A DNA stretch of 38,973 bases from Coemansia sp. RSA 1804 (Eukaryota > Kickxellomycota > Kickxellomycetes > Kickxellales > Kickxellaceae): assembly GCA_027578815.1 (NCBI GenBank), contig JANBTH010000082.1:1-38973 (forward strand). Direction: 5' to 3'. Below the pieces are notes generated by a model that saw only the letters and a list, made by a program, of their open reading frames with translations, had not been told where the DNA came from and searched no databases. A program made the position numbers and the translations under genes. Of the stretch, positions 10,304 to 18,992 are shown piece after piece (positions within the stretch are counted from its first letter, which is position 1; every line of letters starts with the position of its first letter).

Positions 10304-10690
10304 TTAGAACAAGACGTTGTTGGCGTTGGTAAAGGTGTTGAGATTGTTGCAGCACTTGTTGGCGTTCTTGTTGTTGAGATAGACCGTGTTGTCGTTAAAG
10401 TTTGCAGCATTGGTGTTGGTGTTCAGCGCATTGGTGAAGCTGCTGGCAAAAGGAATGCCAAAGCCGCCCCACCCTCCACAGCCACCGCATCCGCCCCAGC
10501 CGCCGCATCCACCCCAGCCGCCGCATCCTCCGCAGCGCTTGTGGACATGACCTGGGGCAACAGTGTCTGCAACGCTGGCTGCTGGTGCTGGCTCAGCAGA
10601 TGCGTCGGCAACTGGCGCTGCAAGCGAGATATTTGAAAGAGTAAGAAGAGCAAGGAAAGCGGGAGCAATGGCCGAAACGGAGAAGATCAT
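10304..10690 (-). CDS. Small secreted Cys/Gly/Trp-repeat peptide precursor
   Basis: 128 residues, ATG at 10690, TAA at 10304. I recognise no family. Residues 1-24 are a clear signal peptide (MIFSVSAIAPAFLALLTLSN...) with a likely cut after SLA. Residues 25-52 form an Ala/Pro-rich propeptide ending in VHKR, a Kex2-type dibasic site. The predicted mature chain starts at C53 with eight exact triplets of (C or W)GG (53-76: C,C,W,C,W,C,C,W), then FGIPF, then an Asn/Thr-rich tail with one CC pair. The mature part thus has seven cysteines. Secretion and processing follow from visible motifs; a structural, adhesive or metal-binding role is speculation. The gene has its own TATA box and a canonical poly(A) signal, supporting expression. 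The periodic protein repeat matches an 18-bp DNA repeat. Confidence 0.78.
   Translation of the reverse strand: MIFSVSAIAPAFLALLTLSNISLAAPVADASAEPAPAASVADTVAPGHVHKRCGGCGGWGGCGGWGGCGGCGGWGGFGIPFASSFTNALNTNTNAANFNDNTVYLNNKNANKCCNNLNTFTNANNVLF
10475..10528 (-). repeat. 18-bp minisatellite, three units, inside the secreted-peptide gene
   Basis: Three consecutive 18-bp units (10475-10492, 10493-10510, 10511-10528), each ending GCATCC on the plus strand. Units 2 and 3 differ only in their first base; unit 1 is more diverged. The period is a multiple of three, so copy changes would keep the frame and add (C/W)GG blocks. Confidence 0.8.
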
Positions 10691-10811
10691 TTTGAGTTAT
10701 TTCTGAAAAGAATGTTGTTGCTGCTTTTGTTCTTGGTTCTGATACTGTGGTTGCTTGTGTTGTGGTTGTTGGTGATATTGAGACTGTCTTTGAAGGCTGT
10801 GCCATGCGGCA

Positions 10812-10820
10812 CCTTTTATA
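10812..10820 (-). promoter_or_regulatory. TATA box of the secreted-peptide gene
   Basis: TATAAAAGG on the minus strand, about 122 nt before the ATG. The leader between them is CA-rich and nearly free of G, typical of a strongly expressed fungal gene. Confidence 0.65.
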
Positions 10821-11083
10821 GTTCTAATGCAATGTTTGTATAAGGATGCGCTATAGCTTTTTCTGGTATCAAGCGCTATATCTTATCTAACAGATTTTAA
10901 ATATTATATCACCACTGACAGATATCACAAAACCTGATTTTGAACAGTAAAGACATTAAGCACAAAGGCAGAAAATCTAATTCTTGAATTTGCAACTAAA
11001 AAACATATTTTATATTAGGCCACATTTTTCTTTTTTGCAAAGCCATAAAGTGAATTGCATGCTTTCATTATAAAATCAGGGCT
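10821..11083. other. Intergenic region between secreted-peptide promoter and PPR gene 3' end
   Basis: AT-rich, with no gene seen. It holds the upstream promoter of the secreted-peptide gene and the 3' flank of the PPR gene, both transcribed leftward. Confidence 0.45.
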
Positions 11084-13150
11084 TTATTGTCGTCGATATC
11101 CACATGTTTTTTTCTCAAATGCCCTGACATCCCACTCAAGCATTGTCGTGTAAATTCTATGCGATTTCTTATTGTCATTGAGCATCCGTGCAGCCCCAAG
11201 TGCCATTCGAAATATGTATCCCATCGTGCGAGGATACTGCTCAACTTCCAATGGGCGAGAGTTTGGATATAAGTGTTTTTGGTGATAGCAGTAGCGAACA
11301 AATTCCCGCAGCACCAGCGAATATTGGCGGAGTTGCGTGTATGCGCGCATAACAGCGTTTGTTATGCTGGCGTTTGGGATATAGCGCCGGTCTTGTATGG
11401 CGTCGGGGCTGACACCATAATCAGTAAGCATGTCCCGAAAAAACCGAATGCATTCACCAGGGTTAAAAATCAGCTCATTAAGCTCCTGGTCCATTTTGGC
11501 CAACAATTCAGCGTCAGGAGGGTTGGAATTGGCTGATCCAGTTTTGTCATACTCGTTCGAACCGGTAGCGCTGTTGTCCAAATAGCCACCACTGCTCGAC
11601 GCCCCCAAGTGGCGGCCGTCTATTTCAGGCAGATCGTGTGAGGCTGCCATGTCCAGTTCAATAGCTGTCTTATTCTGCTCCCCTCCATCCGGCCTCGAAA
11701 AATATTTATCAGCTACTCTTTTTTTCAAGAAATTGAATAGTCGTTCCTTTGGTGTAAACATGCACGATGTCATGAATTTAGTGTACAAATGTTCAGTTAC
11801 CTCTAACCCGTCTTCCCGCATCATCTCGTACAGCTCCCGTAACTCGCGAATGTTCTTTCGCTTTGCATGGAACCTAATAAACTGGTTATATATTTTAGAC
11901 GTTGGTGGCAAGTAGCTGGTCCGTCGCATGTCATCCAGCAGGTCGCGAGCCATCTGCGGATTTTTCCGCAGTAGACGGATCCGGATAAGAGACTCATATC
12001 CAGACCGGAGAGAAAGAAAATAAGCATCCCTAGTCCGATTGTACTGCAGGGGAACCCTCACGTTGCCGAAATCAGAGCCAGTTAACTCTTTTGGTATATG
12101 CCGAGTGTCATTTGGGATTTTGTACGAGGTCATCTTCATCAACTCGTCGTATGCAAGCCCGGGGTTATGAATAGCTGTGTATGCCTTGACTCTGGCACTG
12201 ATAACGCGTGCAGCTTGCGAACCATGATTGCGAGGGATTGAATCAGGCGATGTCGAGCCCAGCAGTTTGGCGAGTAGCTCATAATCCTCCGACTTCCGTG
12301 CAAACAATATAAGCGCCTTGTCTATACGCACATCCGACTTTACACCCCTGTCAGACATCTCCTTGTATAGCTCAACAAGTTGTGCAATCTCCCTGCGGGT
12401 GCTAATAAAAGGATCGTTAAAAATTGCTGCATATGTGTCGGTGTCGGCAACCACGTCCGGCCCATACTTGCCAGCGTCCATATTAGCTTTGATAGCGTAT
12501 GCTTCCTTACGCCGTCCTTCGGAAATATGAAATCTAATTATCTCGCTATAACTCCAGGACAGCTGGAAGACAAACCGGCGTTCTTCACAAATGTAAAATA
12601 TTGATCTTATCCGATCCAGCGCCAGCCTGTTATTTTCAAATGAAAACTGGTTGTTGAAGAGATGAATGACTCGTGTAATTTCATACTCTGTTAGTTGGTC
12701 CCATTCATCGCTGCCAATCATATTGTTGAACGCATTCCAAACTCTTTCAGTATCCTCCGTATCAACCCCTTTGTGCATTTCAGTACGATGTGAGCTGGGC
12801 GGATTATCTGGGAAATCGGGAAGTCTATCTGGTATTGTGTTGTTATTTTTCGCTACGCTTGGGTTGCTAGTTTCATCCATTGACTTGCTTTGATCTTTCC
12901 TTTCTTCATCCCGATCGCCATCGCCACCCCTCTTTGTGCTGAATCTCACCCTCGGCCGGGTACCAGAACTAGTAGGATGATTTACAACCCTTGGTAGGGT
13001 GATACTGGAAAGGGCTCTTTTAGAGCAGACATTCAGCCGCGCATGTATTGGGAGTCCGGGGATAAGGCTCGCATAAGTTGTGCATTGCTTCTGCCAAGTG
13101 TATACTGTCCGCAGAAAGCCAGATACGCCGCTAACAGCCCCAGATCGCAT
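11084..13150 (-). CDS. Mitochondrial pentatricopeptide-repeat (PPR) protein
   Basis: 688 residues. The frame continues upstream to a TTG (13159), but the first ATG is at 13150 (MRSGAVSGVSGFLRTVY). The first 50 or so residues are rich in Arg, Ser and Ala without acids, a good mitochondrial presequence. Helix-turn-helix pairs of PPR type recur, clearest at about 387-457 with ARDLLDDMRRTSYLPPTSKIYN and RELRELYEMMREDGLEVTEH. Others lie near 215-275 (EAYAIKANMDAGKYGPD, QLVELYKEMSDRGVKSD). A Ser/Gly/Asp-rich linker at about 480-545 separates a final helical region. PPR proteins bind organelle RNA for processing, stability or translation; the target is unknown. It lies near RPO41, but I infer no co-regulation. 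The minus-strand AATAAA at 11082-11087 overlaps the TAA stop. Confidence 0.85.
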   Translation of the reverse strand: MRSGAVSGVSGFLRTVYTWQKQCTTYASLIPGLPIHARLNVCSKRALSSITLPRVVNHPTSSGTRPRVRFSTKRGGDGDRDEERKDQSKSMDETSNPSVAKNNNTIPDRLPDFPDNPPSSHRTEMHKGVDTEDTERVWNAFNNMIGSDEWDQLTEYEITRVIHLFNNQFSFENNRLALDRIRSIFYICEERRFVFQLSWSYSEIIRFHISEGRRKEAYAIKANMDAGKYGPDVVADTDTYAAIFNDPFISTRREIAQLVELYKEMSDRGVKSDVRIDKALILFARKSEDYELLAKLLGSTSPDSIPRNHGSQAARVISARVKAYTAIHNPGLAYDELMKMTSYKIPNDTRHIPKELTGSDFGNVRVPLQYNRTRDAYFLSLRSGYESLIRIRLLRKNPQMARDLLDDMRRTSYLPPTSKIYNQFIRFHAKRKNIRELRELYEMMREDGLEVTEHLYTKFMTSCMFTPKERLFNFLKKRVADKYFSRPDGGEQNKTAIELDMAASHDLPEIDGRHLGASSSGGYLDNSATGSNEYDKTGSANSNPPDAELLAKMDQELNELIFNPGECIRFFRDMLTDYGVSPDAIQDRRYIPNASITNAVMRAYTQLRQYSLVLREFVRYCYHQKHLYPNSRPLEVEQYPRTMGYIFRMALGAARMLNDNKKSHRIYTTMLEWDVRAFEKKTCGYRRQ

Positions 13151-13611
13151 GAATCGCAAGCTAGCTGGCCAGAGACACGCAAGCTATGAAGATTGCTTTC
13201 TGAGGGAAAATGTATTATCTTTCGAAATCGTTTGCTATCGAATGTAGCAGACTTTGCTAAATGCACTCTAATACGAAATCTGAAGCGACGCAGGCAAGCA
13301 AGTGAAAGATAGAATAAAATGAAAAAAAAACAAATTAGACATTAAAATATTGTGGTCAAGGATAGTAAAAGGCAAGAACACGCGTGTTAAAAATATTCTA
13401 CTGGCAAGGATGTGCATTTTTCGGGCTAAATCAAAGAAAAAATTTTTATCTTGTGCTCAGCTTGAATAAGATTTTGGAATACAGGGATGACGAAGCACAA
13501 TTATCGGCCTTTTCAATCACCGGTATTTGCAGCTAATGTTGGTATTTTTATGCTGTGCTAGATCCACAGCTGCTTCTATCGTTGCCACCGCTCTAAAGCT
13601 AACCATATCGC
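13151..13611. promoter_or_regulatory. PPR gene promoter and PTRHD1 3' flank
   Basis: 461 bp with no gene. A perfect MCB-type hexamer ACGCGT lies at 13380-13385, about 230 bp upstream of the PPR gene ATG. The middle (13311-13345) is A-rich. No clear TATA box. Confidence 0.45.
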
Positions 13612-13971
13612 TTAGCGCATAAGCGAACACTTCTTCAAGGCGTCTCCTAGACTGGATCGCATTACGGGAACGGTGGCCAGGCACGTGGGTATGTTTTCTG
13701 GCTGCTCTGTCCAAAGATAGAAAGGCACGTGCTTTTCCTTGAGACCATCCGCGATCTTTAGAAGTGATGCCTCGTTTTTGGTCTCCAGCGTCACCTTGTG
13801 CATTGTGTCAATGTCATCCATGTACTGCTTGACCCGATCGTCTTCCCGGTACTTCCAAAGCGCAGCCGCGGTTGCATGGCAGCCTTGGGTTATGACACTG
13901 CCCACTGGCCAGTTTAGAGTCCGCAGGAGGTCTTTTCTCATGACAATAAACATTGTCAGTGCCTCGCTCAT
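13612..13971 (-). CDS. PTRHD1-type peptidyl-tRNA hydrolase (Pth2 family)
   Basis: 119 residues from the first in-frame ATG at 13971 (MSEALTMFIVMRKDLL). The open frame runs further to a GTG at 14163, but that part looks like leader sequence. The chain matches the PTRHD1 branch of the Pth2 fold almost end to end: a first strand FIVMRKDL, then WPVGSVITQGCHATAAAL with the conserved H32, a MHKVTLE strand, and YLWTEQPENIPTCLA near the end. Family members remove peptides from peptidyl-tRNA; for PTRHD1 itself the activity is less well established. Length is slightly under the animal proteins (about 140), the difference being at the N-terminus. No presequence is visible, so it is probably cytosolic. 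An N-terminal exon further upstream is possible but I see no clear splice pair. Confidence 0.87.
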   Translation of the reverse strand: MSEALTMFIVMRKDLLRTLNWPVGSVITQGCHATAAALWKYREDDRVKQYMDDIDTMHKVTLETKNEASLLKIADGLKEKHVPFYLWTEQPENIPTCLATVPVMRSSLGDALKKCSLMR

Positions 13972-14965
13972 CCTTTTTTCTGCTTTGAGATATTTGGTGA
14001 CTAAGAAAAGAATGCTGGAGAATGGCAAACAAAATACAAACGACAAAGTGTCAGCTATGCGATGTCTGATCTGAGAAAGAGCGCGTTCTTTCAATGTGCT
14101 TTTTGTGCTTGTACAAACACTGGTGTCTAGACTATGGGCTGCATTAACCAGCCCATGCTTCACGGTCCAGTGCTTTTTCTAGCCACTCTACACCCTTTAA
14201 GTGACAAGACGGATAAGTCAAACGATAGAGCCCATGAAAGGCATTTGGCAGTTTCTCTGCTTATTTCAAAGTCGGTCTAGCTTTTCCTTCAATAAACGTT
14301 TTTCTCTCTTCATGGTTCAGTGTTTTGGCTTGAAGGAGGCGGCTGCTGGATCAGTAGATTCCATGCAAGTCCGCCAAACTAAAGTCTATCAACAGGTGGT
14401 GCTTGTTGACGAACAAAGCATTGTGCGATTTCATTGGCTGCAAGAAGGATTTTTCTTTTGCCTCCTCCAGCAGAAAATCAAACAACAGGCGAGGTAAAGA
14501 CGAGAATGAGCATGGCACGATAAATCGTGCTGCCACGACTGCTGTTAGAGCCGAATAGAGCTGAAACAAGCGAAGAGAATAACACAGAAGAGGACGAAAA
14601 GGGGCCTCCGCTTGCTTGCGCGGAACTTGGGTGTTGGCTGAAAGAAACAAAAACTGGGATTGGCTTGTTTTTTCTTCGCTTTTTGCTTTATTTTGCTTTC
14701 GCACATGCTCTGCATCGCCAAGGTGAACGACGTGTTTTGATGCGCCTCCTCCCCTTCGCCCCTCTTTTCTTTCTTTTTTTGCTTACAATCATCGTTCTAT
14801 TTATTTTCTTTGAAAGGTATTATTCACTTCCAACCTGTACCAAAAGCGCGTCGTTGTCGTCGATATAACAAGGCCCACACCCAGCAATCTCTTCGAGAAG
14901 CAGCGGCATTTAACTTTGAATCCCACTTTATTCGCCATCTAAAGACATATTATATACAGGCCAAA
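13972..14965. promoter_or_regulatory. Divergent promoter region between PTRHD1 and DEF1
   Basis: 994 bp between head-to-head genes. No credible coding frame. It contains a perfect inverted repeat, GCACGAT-AA-ATCGTGC, at 14515-14530, and pyrimidine-rich tracts near 14660-14710 and 14750-14815. TATTATATACAG at 14948-14959 is too close to the DEF1 ATG (14966) to be its TATA box. Confidence 0.5.
14515..14530. repeat. Perfect 7-bp inverted repeat
   Basis: GCACGAT and ATCGTGC arms separated by AA, about 440 bp upstream of DEF1. It could be a dimeric factor site or chance. Confidence 0.4.
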
Positions 14966-16873
14966 ATGAGCACGGCCCAATCAAACACACATTCAGCCTC
15001 TTCTACTACGCGCGGCGGCAAGACTTCGCGCGGAGGCAACTCGCGCAACCAGTCGACGGCCGACGAGCCTGCCGAGTTTAAGGCGCTGCGCAACAAGTAT
15101 CCTTCCCAGCTCAAGATGCTTAACGAATTGTTCCCAATCTGGTCAGACGCCGATCTCCTTTCTGCAATCAGCGAAGCCGATGGCAACTTGGAAACAGCCG
15201 TTATTCATATCACCGAGGGTAAGTACTGTTTCCTATTTTCTTCTTTGTGGAAGCCATGGTTTGCAAAGAACAGAGTTATTCTCCTTGCTCGTGTTATAAA
15301 AAAAGTGAAGAGCACAAATAAGCTGAGGTTCCTGCCCCGACTACTAGTCATTCATTTTTACTGATAACGGCATATGTGTTTGACCTCCATTTTGCTGGTA
15401 TACGTGTGTACATTCTGTAGGCTTTGCTACTCAGTGGGGAGAGGTCAAGTCGCGCAAGGAAAAACGCCAGGCACCCAAGAGTCAGCACGAGGAAGGCAAG
15501 TCCTCTGAGGTTGGCAGCCATGTCCCTCGCCCTGCTTCTTTCCGCGGTGGAGTTCGTGGTGGGGCTGCTCGCGGAGGCCGCGGCGGTCACTCTCACGCAG
15601 CAAGCGCCCGTACAAAGGCACAGTCTGCATCAAAGGAGACTGGTGCTGCCTCGACCGTGGACAGCCTGGATGGATGGGAAATCGATGCTTCACCTGCCCA
15701 GAACAACAATTCCGCTTCACTGGACGCCAAAAAATTGGGCCAGAACACAGCTTCCAAGGAGTCAAAGTCTGTCTCTTCTGCTGCTGCTGGCACTACTCCA
15801 GCAAAGCCCGCGACAATGTCTTGGGCAAGCATTGCTAAAAGGTCAGTGGAAAACAAAACATCATTCCATCATTCAACGGAAAATGTGATTGTGCTTGTGC
15901 ATAGAGTTTTAATGCGCAATGCGATTGTGCTTGTGTGAGTTTTGTCTGTTTGTTCTGAAACGGCAATTTTGTTTCTTGTCATTCTCTGTCAATTCCGTAC
16001 AAAGCATACAAGAGCAGAGAAAGGCACACTAGACAAATAAATTCCTATGGAATTGGACTGCATTATCTCGATTTTATTCTTGCTGATTTGGCTGCTATTT
16101 CCATATCGTTGTTTCTGTAGGGGTGTCAGGCAGCCATCGCCCGAACCTTCCGAACCAAGCCAGTCATCTGAGGCACCAAAGGAGGCTTCTGAGGCCGCAC
16201 AGCCCAAGGCACCCAAATCCTCTGTAAAGGAGGCCTCAAAGAGAACCAGAAAGCCAAAGGATGAGATCAAGAATGTAAAGAAGGAAGCACCTTTGGCAGA
16301 AGCAGAAGATGTGCCAACAGCAGACGATGCGCCAGCTGTCGATGCAGTTGTTATTGATGAAGAGATGGTTATGATAGCTACGCCTGTAGAGACTAAAGAA
16401 AATGCAAGTGATGCAGCAGCCGTGCCGTTGACATCCGATGCTACGGAACAGAGCCAGGAGGCCGCTCTAGAGACACAAAAGATTTCTACAGAAGACGCGT
16501 CTGCTATATCCGCCCCTGCAAACAAAAAGCCAGCTCCAACTGCCCGGCGACTAAACCAAGATGCCGCTGTTGTTATGCCAACTGGAAATGCCACGCTAGA
16601 GCGCATTGGAATGCAGTTTGGTAGCCTGAGCATCGGAGGCGTTGAGTTTGGATCGCTGAATGCTGGCACCACCGAAAAGTGTCCATTAGAGCCTGTTGCG
16701 GAGCCTAAGGAGGTTCCTGCGGCTGCTCCTGTTGCTGCTCACACGCCCGCTGCCCCATCAGCCGAGATTGTGCAAGCACCGGTTGCTGCACCAGTACCGG
16801 CTGCAGCAGCGCCTGTATCCACTTCTGAAAGCGTGCCTGTCGCGGCACAAGGACCGCTGACTGTTTACCTTCA

Positions 16874-16918
<45 letters not shown>

Positions 16919-18149
16919 GCAACAGCAGCAGCCTCAGGCAGTACAACCTAGCCAGCCAACTCAGCAACCGTCCTACTCGAATGCCAGCGCAAACGCCATC
17001 AGTCAGATGCCACTTCCGAACGATTACGGAGCTGCTGCGCTTTACGGCGCCGACGCTGCCCAGCGGAACATGATGGGCTTCTACGACAATTATGGCTATG
17101 GGCAGTTTGCTGCAAACAAGGACAACTCGAGTGCACCCACTGCATCGTCTGCTGAGCTTCAGCAGCCGGTGACAACAGCCAACTCTCAGGCTGTTGGTGT
17201 CAACGGCGTCAGCAACATTGGCCAGTCGGGCATTTTCCCACAGCAGATTCCGCAACCATTTGGCATGAACCACGGCATGCCTTACTACAACCCGTACTAC
17301 TATAATATGATGCAGCCAGGAAGCCAGTTCCCGAACCCGGCGTTTGGAAACAACCCAGCTCTGGCAGCCGCTTACGGTCAACCTTTCATGAAACAGGGCA
17401 TGTACCCTATGTACCCAGGCAGCAACCCTCAAGGTATTCAGTCGACTGGCTCGCAGCCCCAACAACAACAGCAGCAGCAACAGCAGCAGCAGCAGGCGAT
17501 GCAGCAGCAGGCCGGCCAGCAGGCCAGCGTTGCACAACATGCGTCAGCACAGCAAGGCCAGGTTGGTGTCCAGCACCAGCAGGCTCAGCAGCCCCAGCAG
17601 CCTCAAGGGCAGGCTGGAGCTCAGCAAGCCGGTGTCAAGGGCCCTGGCATGGGCGCGCAGAACAACGCCAGCTCTTACGGAAACATCAACTCGCAAAAGA
17701 CTGCAGGCAATCCTTACGCCCATTACAGCGGGAACATTGGCGGATTCAACGTCTACGAGCAGGATCCCGCGGCTCTGTCCAATTCGCCACAGCAGTTTGG
17801 TCTCAGCGGCATTCCTGGCATTTTCTCGACTACGAAGGCTGGCGGGAAAGACCATGGCAATCCAAAGACCGTTCCCCAGACAGGCGCAGCGCCGGTGATT
17901 GGCGGGACCACGTACTACAGCACGCCGCAGCAGCTTGGTGGGTACTCTAGCCAAATCAACAACTCGCATCCACAGGGCTTTGGGCACCAACAGCAGCCGT
18001 ACTACAACCCTTATGCCCCGAACTACGCCCAGTCGCAGACCCCGCACATGTACCAGCAGCAGCAGCAGCAGCAGCCCCACCAGCAGCAGCAGCAGCCTCC
18101 CCAGACTGGCCACCAGCAGTCCACCAAGCAGTACTGGGAGAAGCAGTAG
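14966..18149 (+). CDS. DEF1: Def1-like CUE-domain, glutamine-rich protein (RNA polymerase II degradation factor)
   Basis: Three exons, 14966-15218, 15421-15841 and 16121-18149, join to 900 residues. After a Ser/Gly/Arg-rich start, a CUE ubiquitin-binding domain spans about 45-92: LKMLNELFPIWSDADLL, then EADGNLETAVIHITEG and FATQWGEV, the last two joined across intron 1. This matches yeast Def1, which recruits ubiquitin ligase to stalled RNA polymerase II; animal UBAP2/UBAP2L are related. Next come RGG-like turns (FRGGVRGGAARGGRGG), SWASIAKR, and an acidic/Ala-rich linker. The rest is a long Q/N/P/Y-rich, prion-like region with poly-Q tracts of up to 15 residues. In yeast this C-terminal part is cut off to allow nuclear entry; whether that holds here is unknown. 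ATG 14966 is chosen because the protein is homologous from there. Confidence 0.88.
15219..15420 (+). other. DEF1: DEF1 intron 1
   Basis: 202 nt. Donor GTAAGT at 15219, acceptor TTCTGTAG ending at 15420. It splits the glycine codon in ITEG|FATQWGEV, so splicing is needed to complete the CUE domain. Confidence 0.93.
15842..16120 (+). other. DEF1: DEF1 intron 2
   Basis: 279 nt. Donor GTCAGT at 15842 is weaker than consensus; the acceptor TTTCTGTAG ends at 16120. Splicing joins SWASIAKR to GVRQPSPEP in frame (codon AG|G). Confidence 0.85.
16872..16940 (+). repeat. DEF1: CAG trinucleotide repeat (poly-Q) in DEF1
   Basis: Fifteen glutamine codons at 16872-16916, of which 13 are uninterrupted CAG (16878-16916), followed by a CCG and a second short Q run. 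Long pure CAG runs are prone to length change. Confidence 0.95.
17459..17516 (+). repeat. DEF1: CAA/CAG repeat (poly-Q) in DEF1
   Basis: Mixed CAA and CAG codons encoding an 11-residue Q run, then AM and a further QQQ. A third CAG block lies at about 18052-18100 near the C-terminus. Confidence 0.9.
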
Positions 18150-18992
18150 CCGAAATCTAGCTTTTTGCCGCTGTCTGGTCGCTGTGCTAGGATCTTAAAA
18201 ATAAAGCTAAGCAAGCAGAGCCTCGACAGCAGGACACTTGCTTGGGCACCGAGGTAAAATGGTCATTTTCTCACATACCGTTCTCTAACATTCTCTTTTC
18301 TATTTTCCCTGTAACAGCGCTCTCAAAATTGAAATGCATTTTAAAACCCATGTCTGAAATTTGAAAGACTTCAGCAGAGCTAAACAACGAGCTACAGTTG
18401 AAAGCGAGCCGAGTCTTGTGGTTGTGATTGATGAGCTGGGGGGACCTGCAAAAAGGAAAAGTTTTTTCATGTAGTGATTGAGAAGCCGGTCCAATCAGCA
18501 AGCACTTTCTGACAAGTTACAGCATCTGGCGAATCTGTGCTTTGAGAGCAGCTCCCTCAGAGCCGGCTTGGTTGTGGAATTTCGAATGATTGACTCTAAT
18601 ACAGTCACATTGGAAAAAATGGCCCCATTCCCCCACCCCCAAACCATGTGCAAAGAAGCAATTTGAAAGAAAGCATCTCTTTCCGTTCTCTTTATATTCT
18701 TTTCAATTACTACAACCACTAGAATCATTAATGTAAGTGTCATTCGCTTCGCTCGTTTTGTGGATGGGAACAAGCTCTTCTTTTTGCCGATTCAATCTAC
18801 TGGACTCGATGGCCACCATCGCAGGAGGTCTTTACTCTCAGTCTTTTTCTTTTTAACACATTCAATCGTGAAGCCAATATACTCCAACCTTACTAATTCA
18901 ACTACTCTTTTGCCGTGGCCTTTCTTTTTTTTCTGATTTCACGCAAAAGACCTATTTTTACTTTAGCCCCTTTTGCTTATAGTGAATTAAAA
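18150..18992 (+). promoter_or_regulatory. DEF1 3' end and eIF2-gamma promoter/leader
   Basis: 843 bp without a credible gene. AATAAA at 18200-18205, about 50 nt after the DEF1 stop, is its poly(A) signal. TTTATATTC near 18690 is a weak TATA candidate for the next gene. A possible leader intron is listed separately. The rest is T-rich leader sequence. Confidence 0.5.
18733..18982 (+). other. Candidate 5'-UTR intron of eIF2-gamma gene
   Basis: Donor GTAAGT at 18733, branch-like TTACTAATTC near 18888-18897, and acceptor TGCTTATAG ending at 18982, 10 nt before the ATG. Plausible, but other AGs (for example TTTAG at 18965) could serve. Confidence 0.35.

Noticed and set aside
13972..14163. N-terminal extension of the PTRHD1 frame to a GTG
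   Set aside because: No ATG in it, and the homology to Pth2 starts right after the ATG at 13971; treated as leader.
18424..18515. C/D-box snoRNA-like pair (TTGATGAG ... CTGA)
   Set aside because: The C box is imperfect and no terminal stem pairs at the right spacing.
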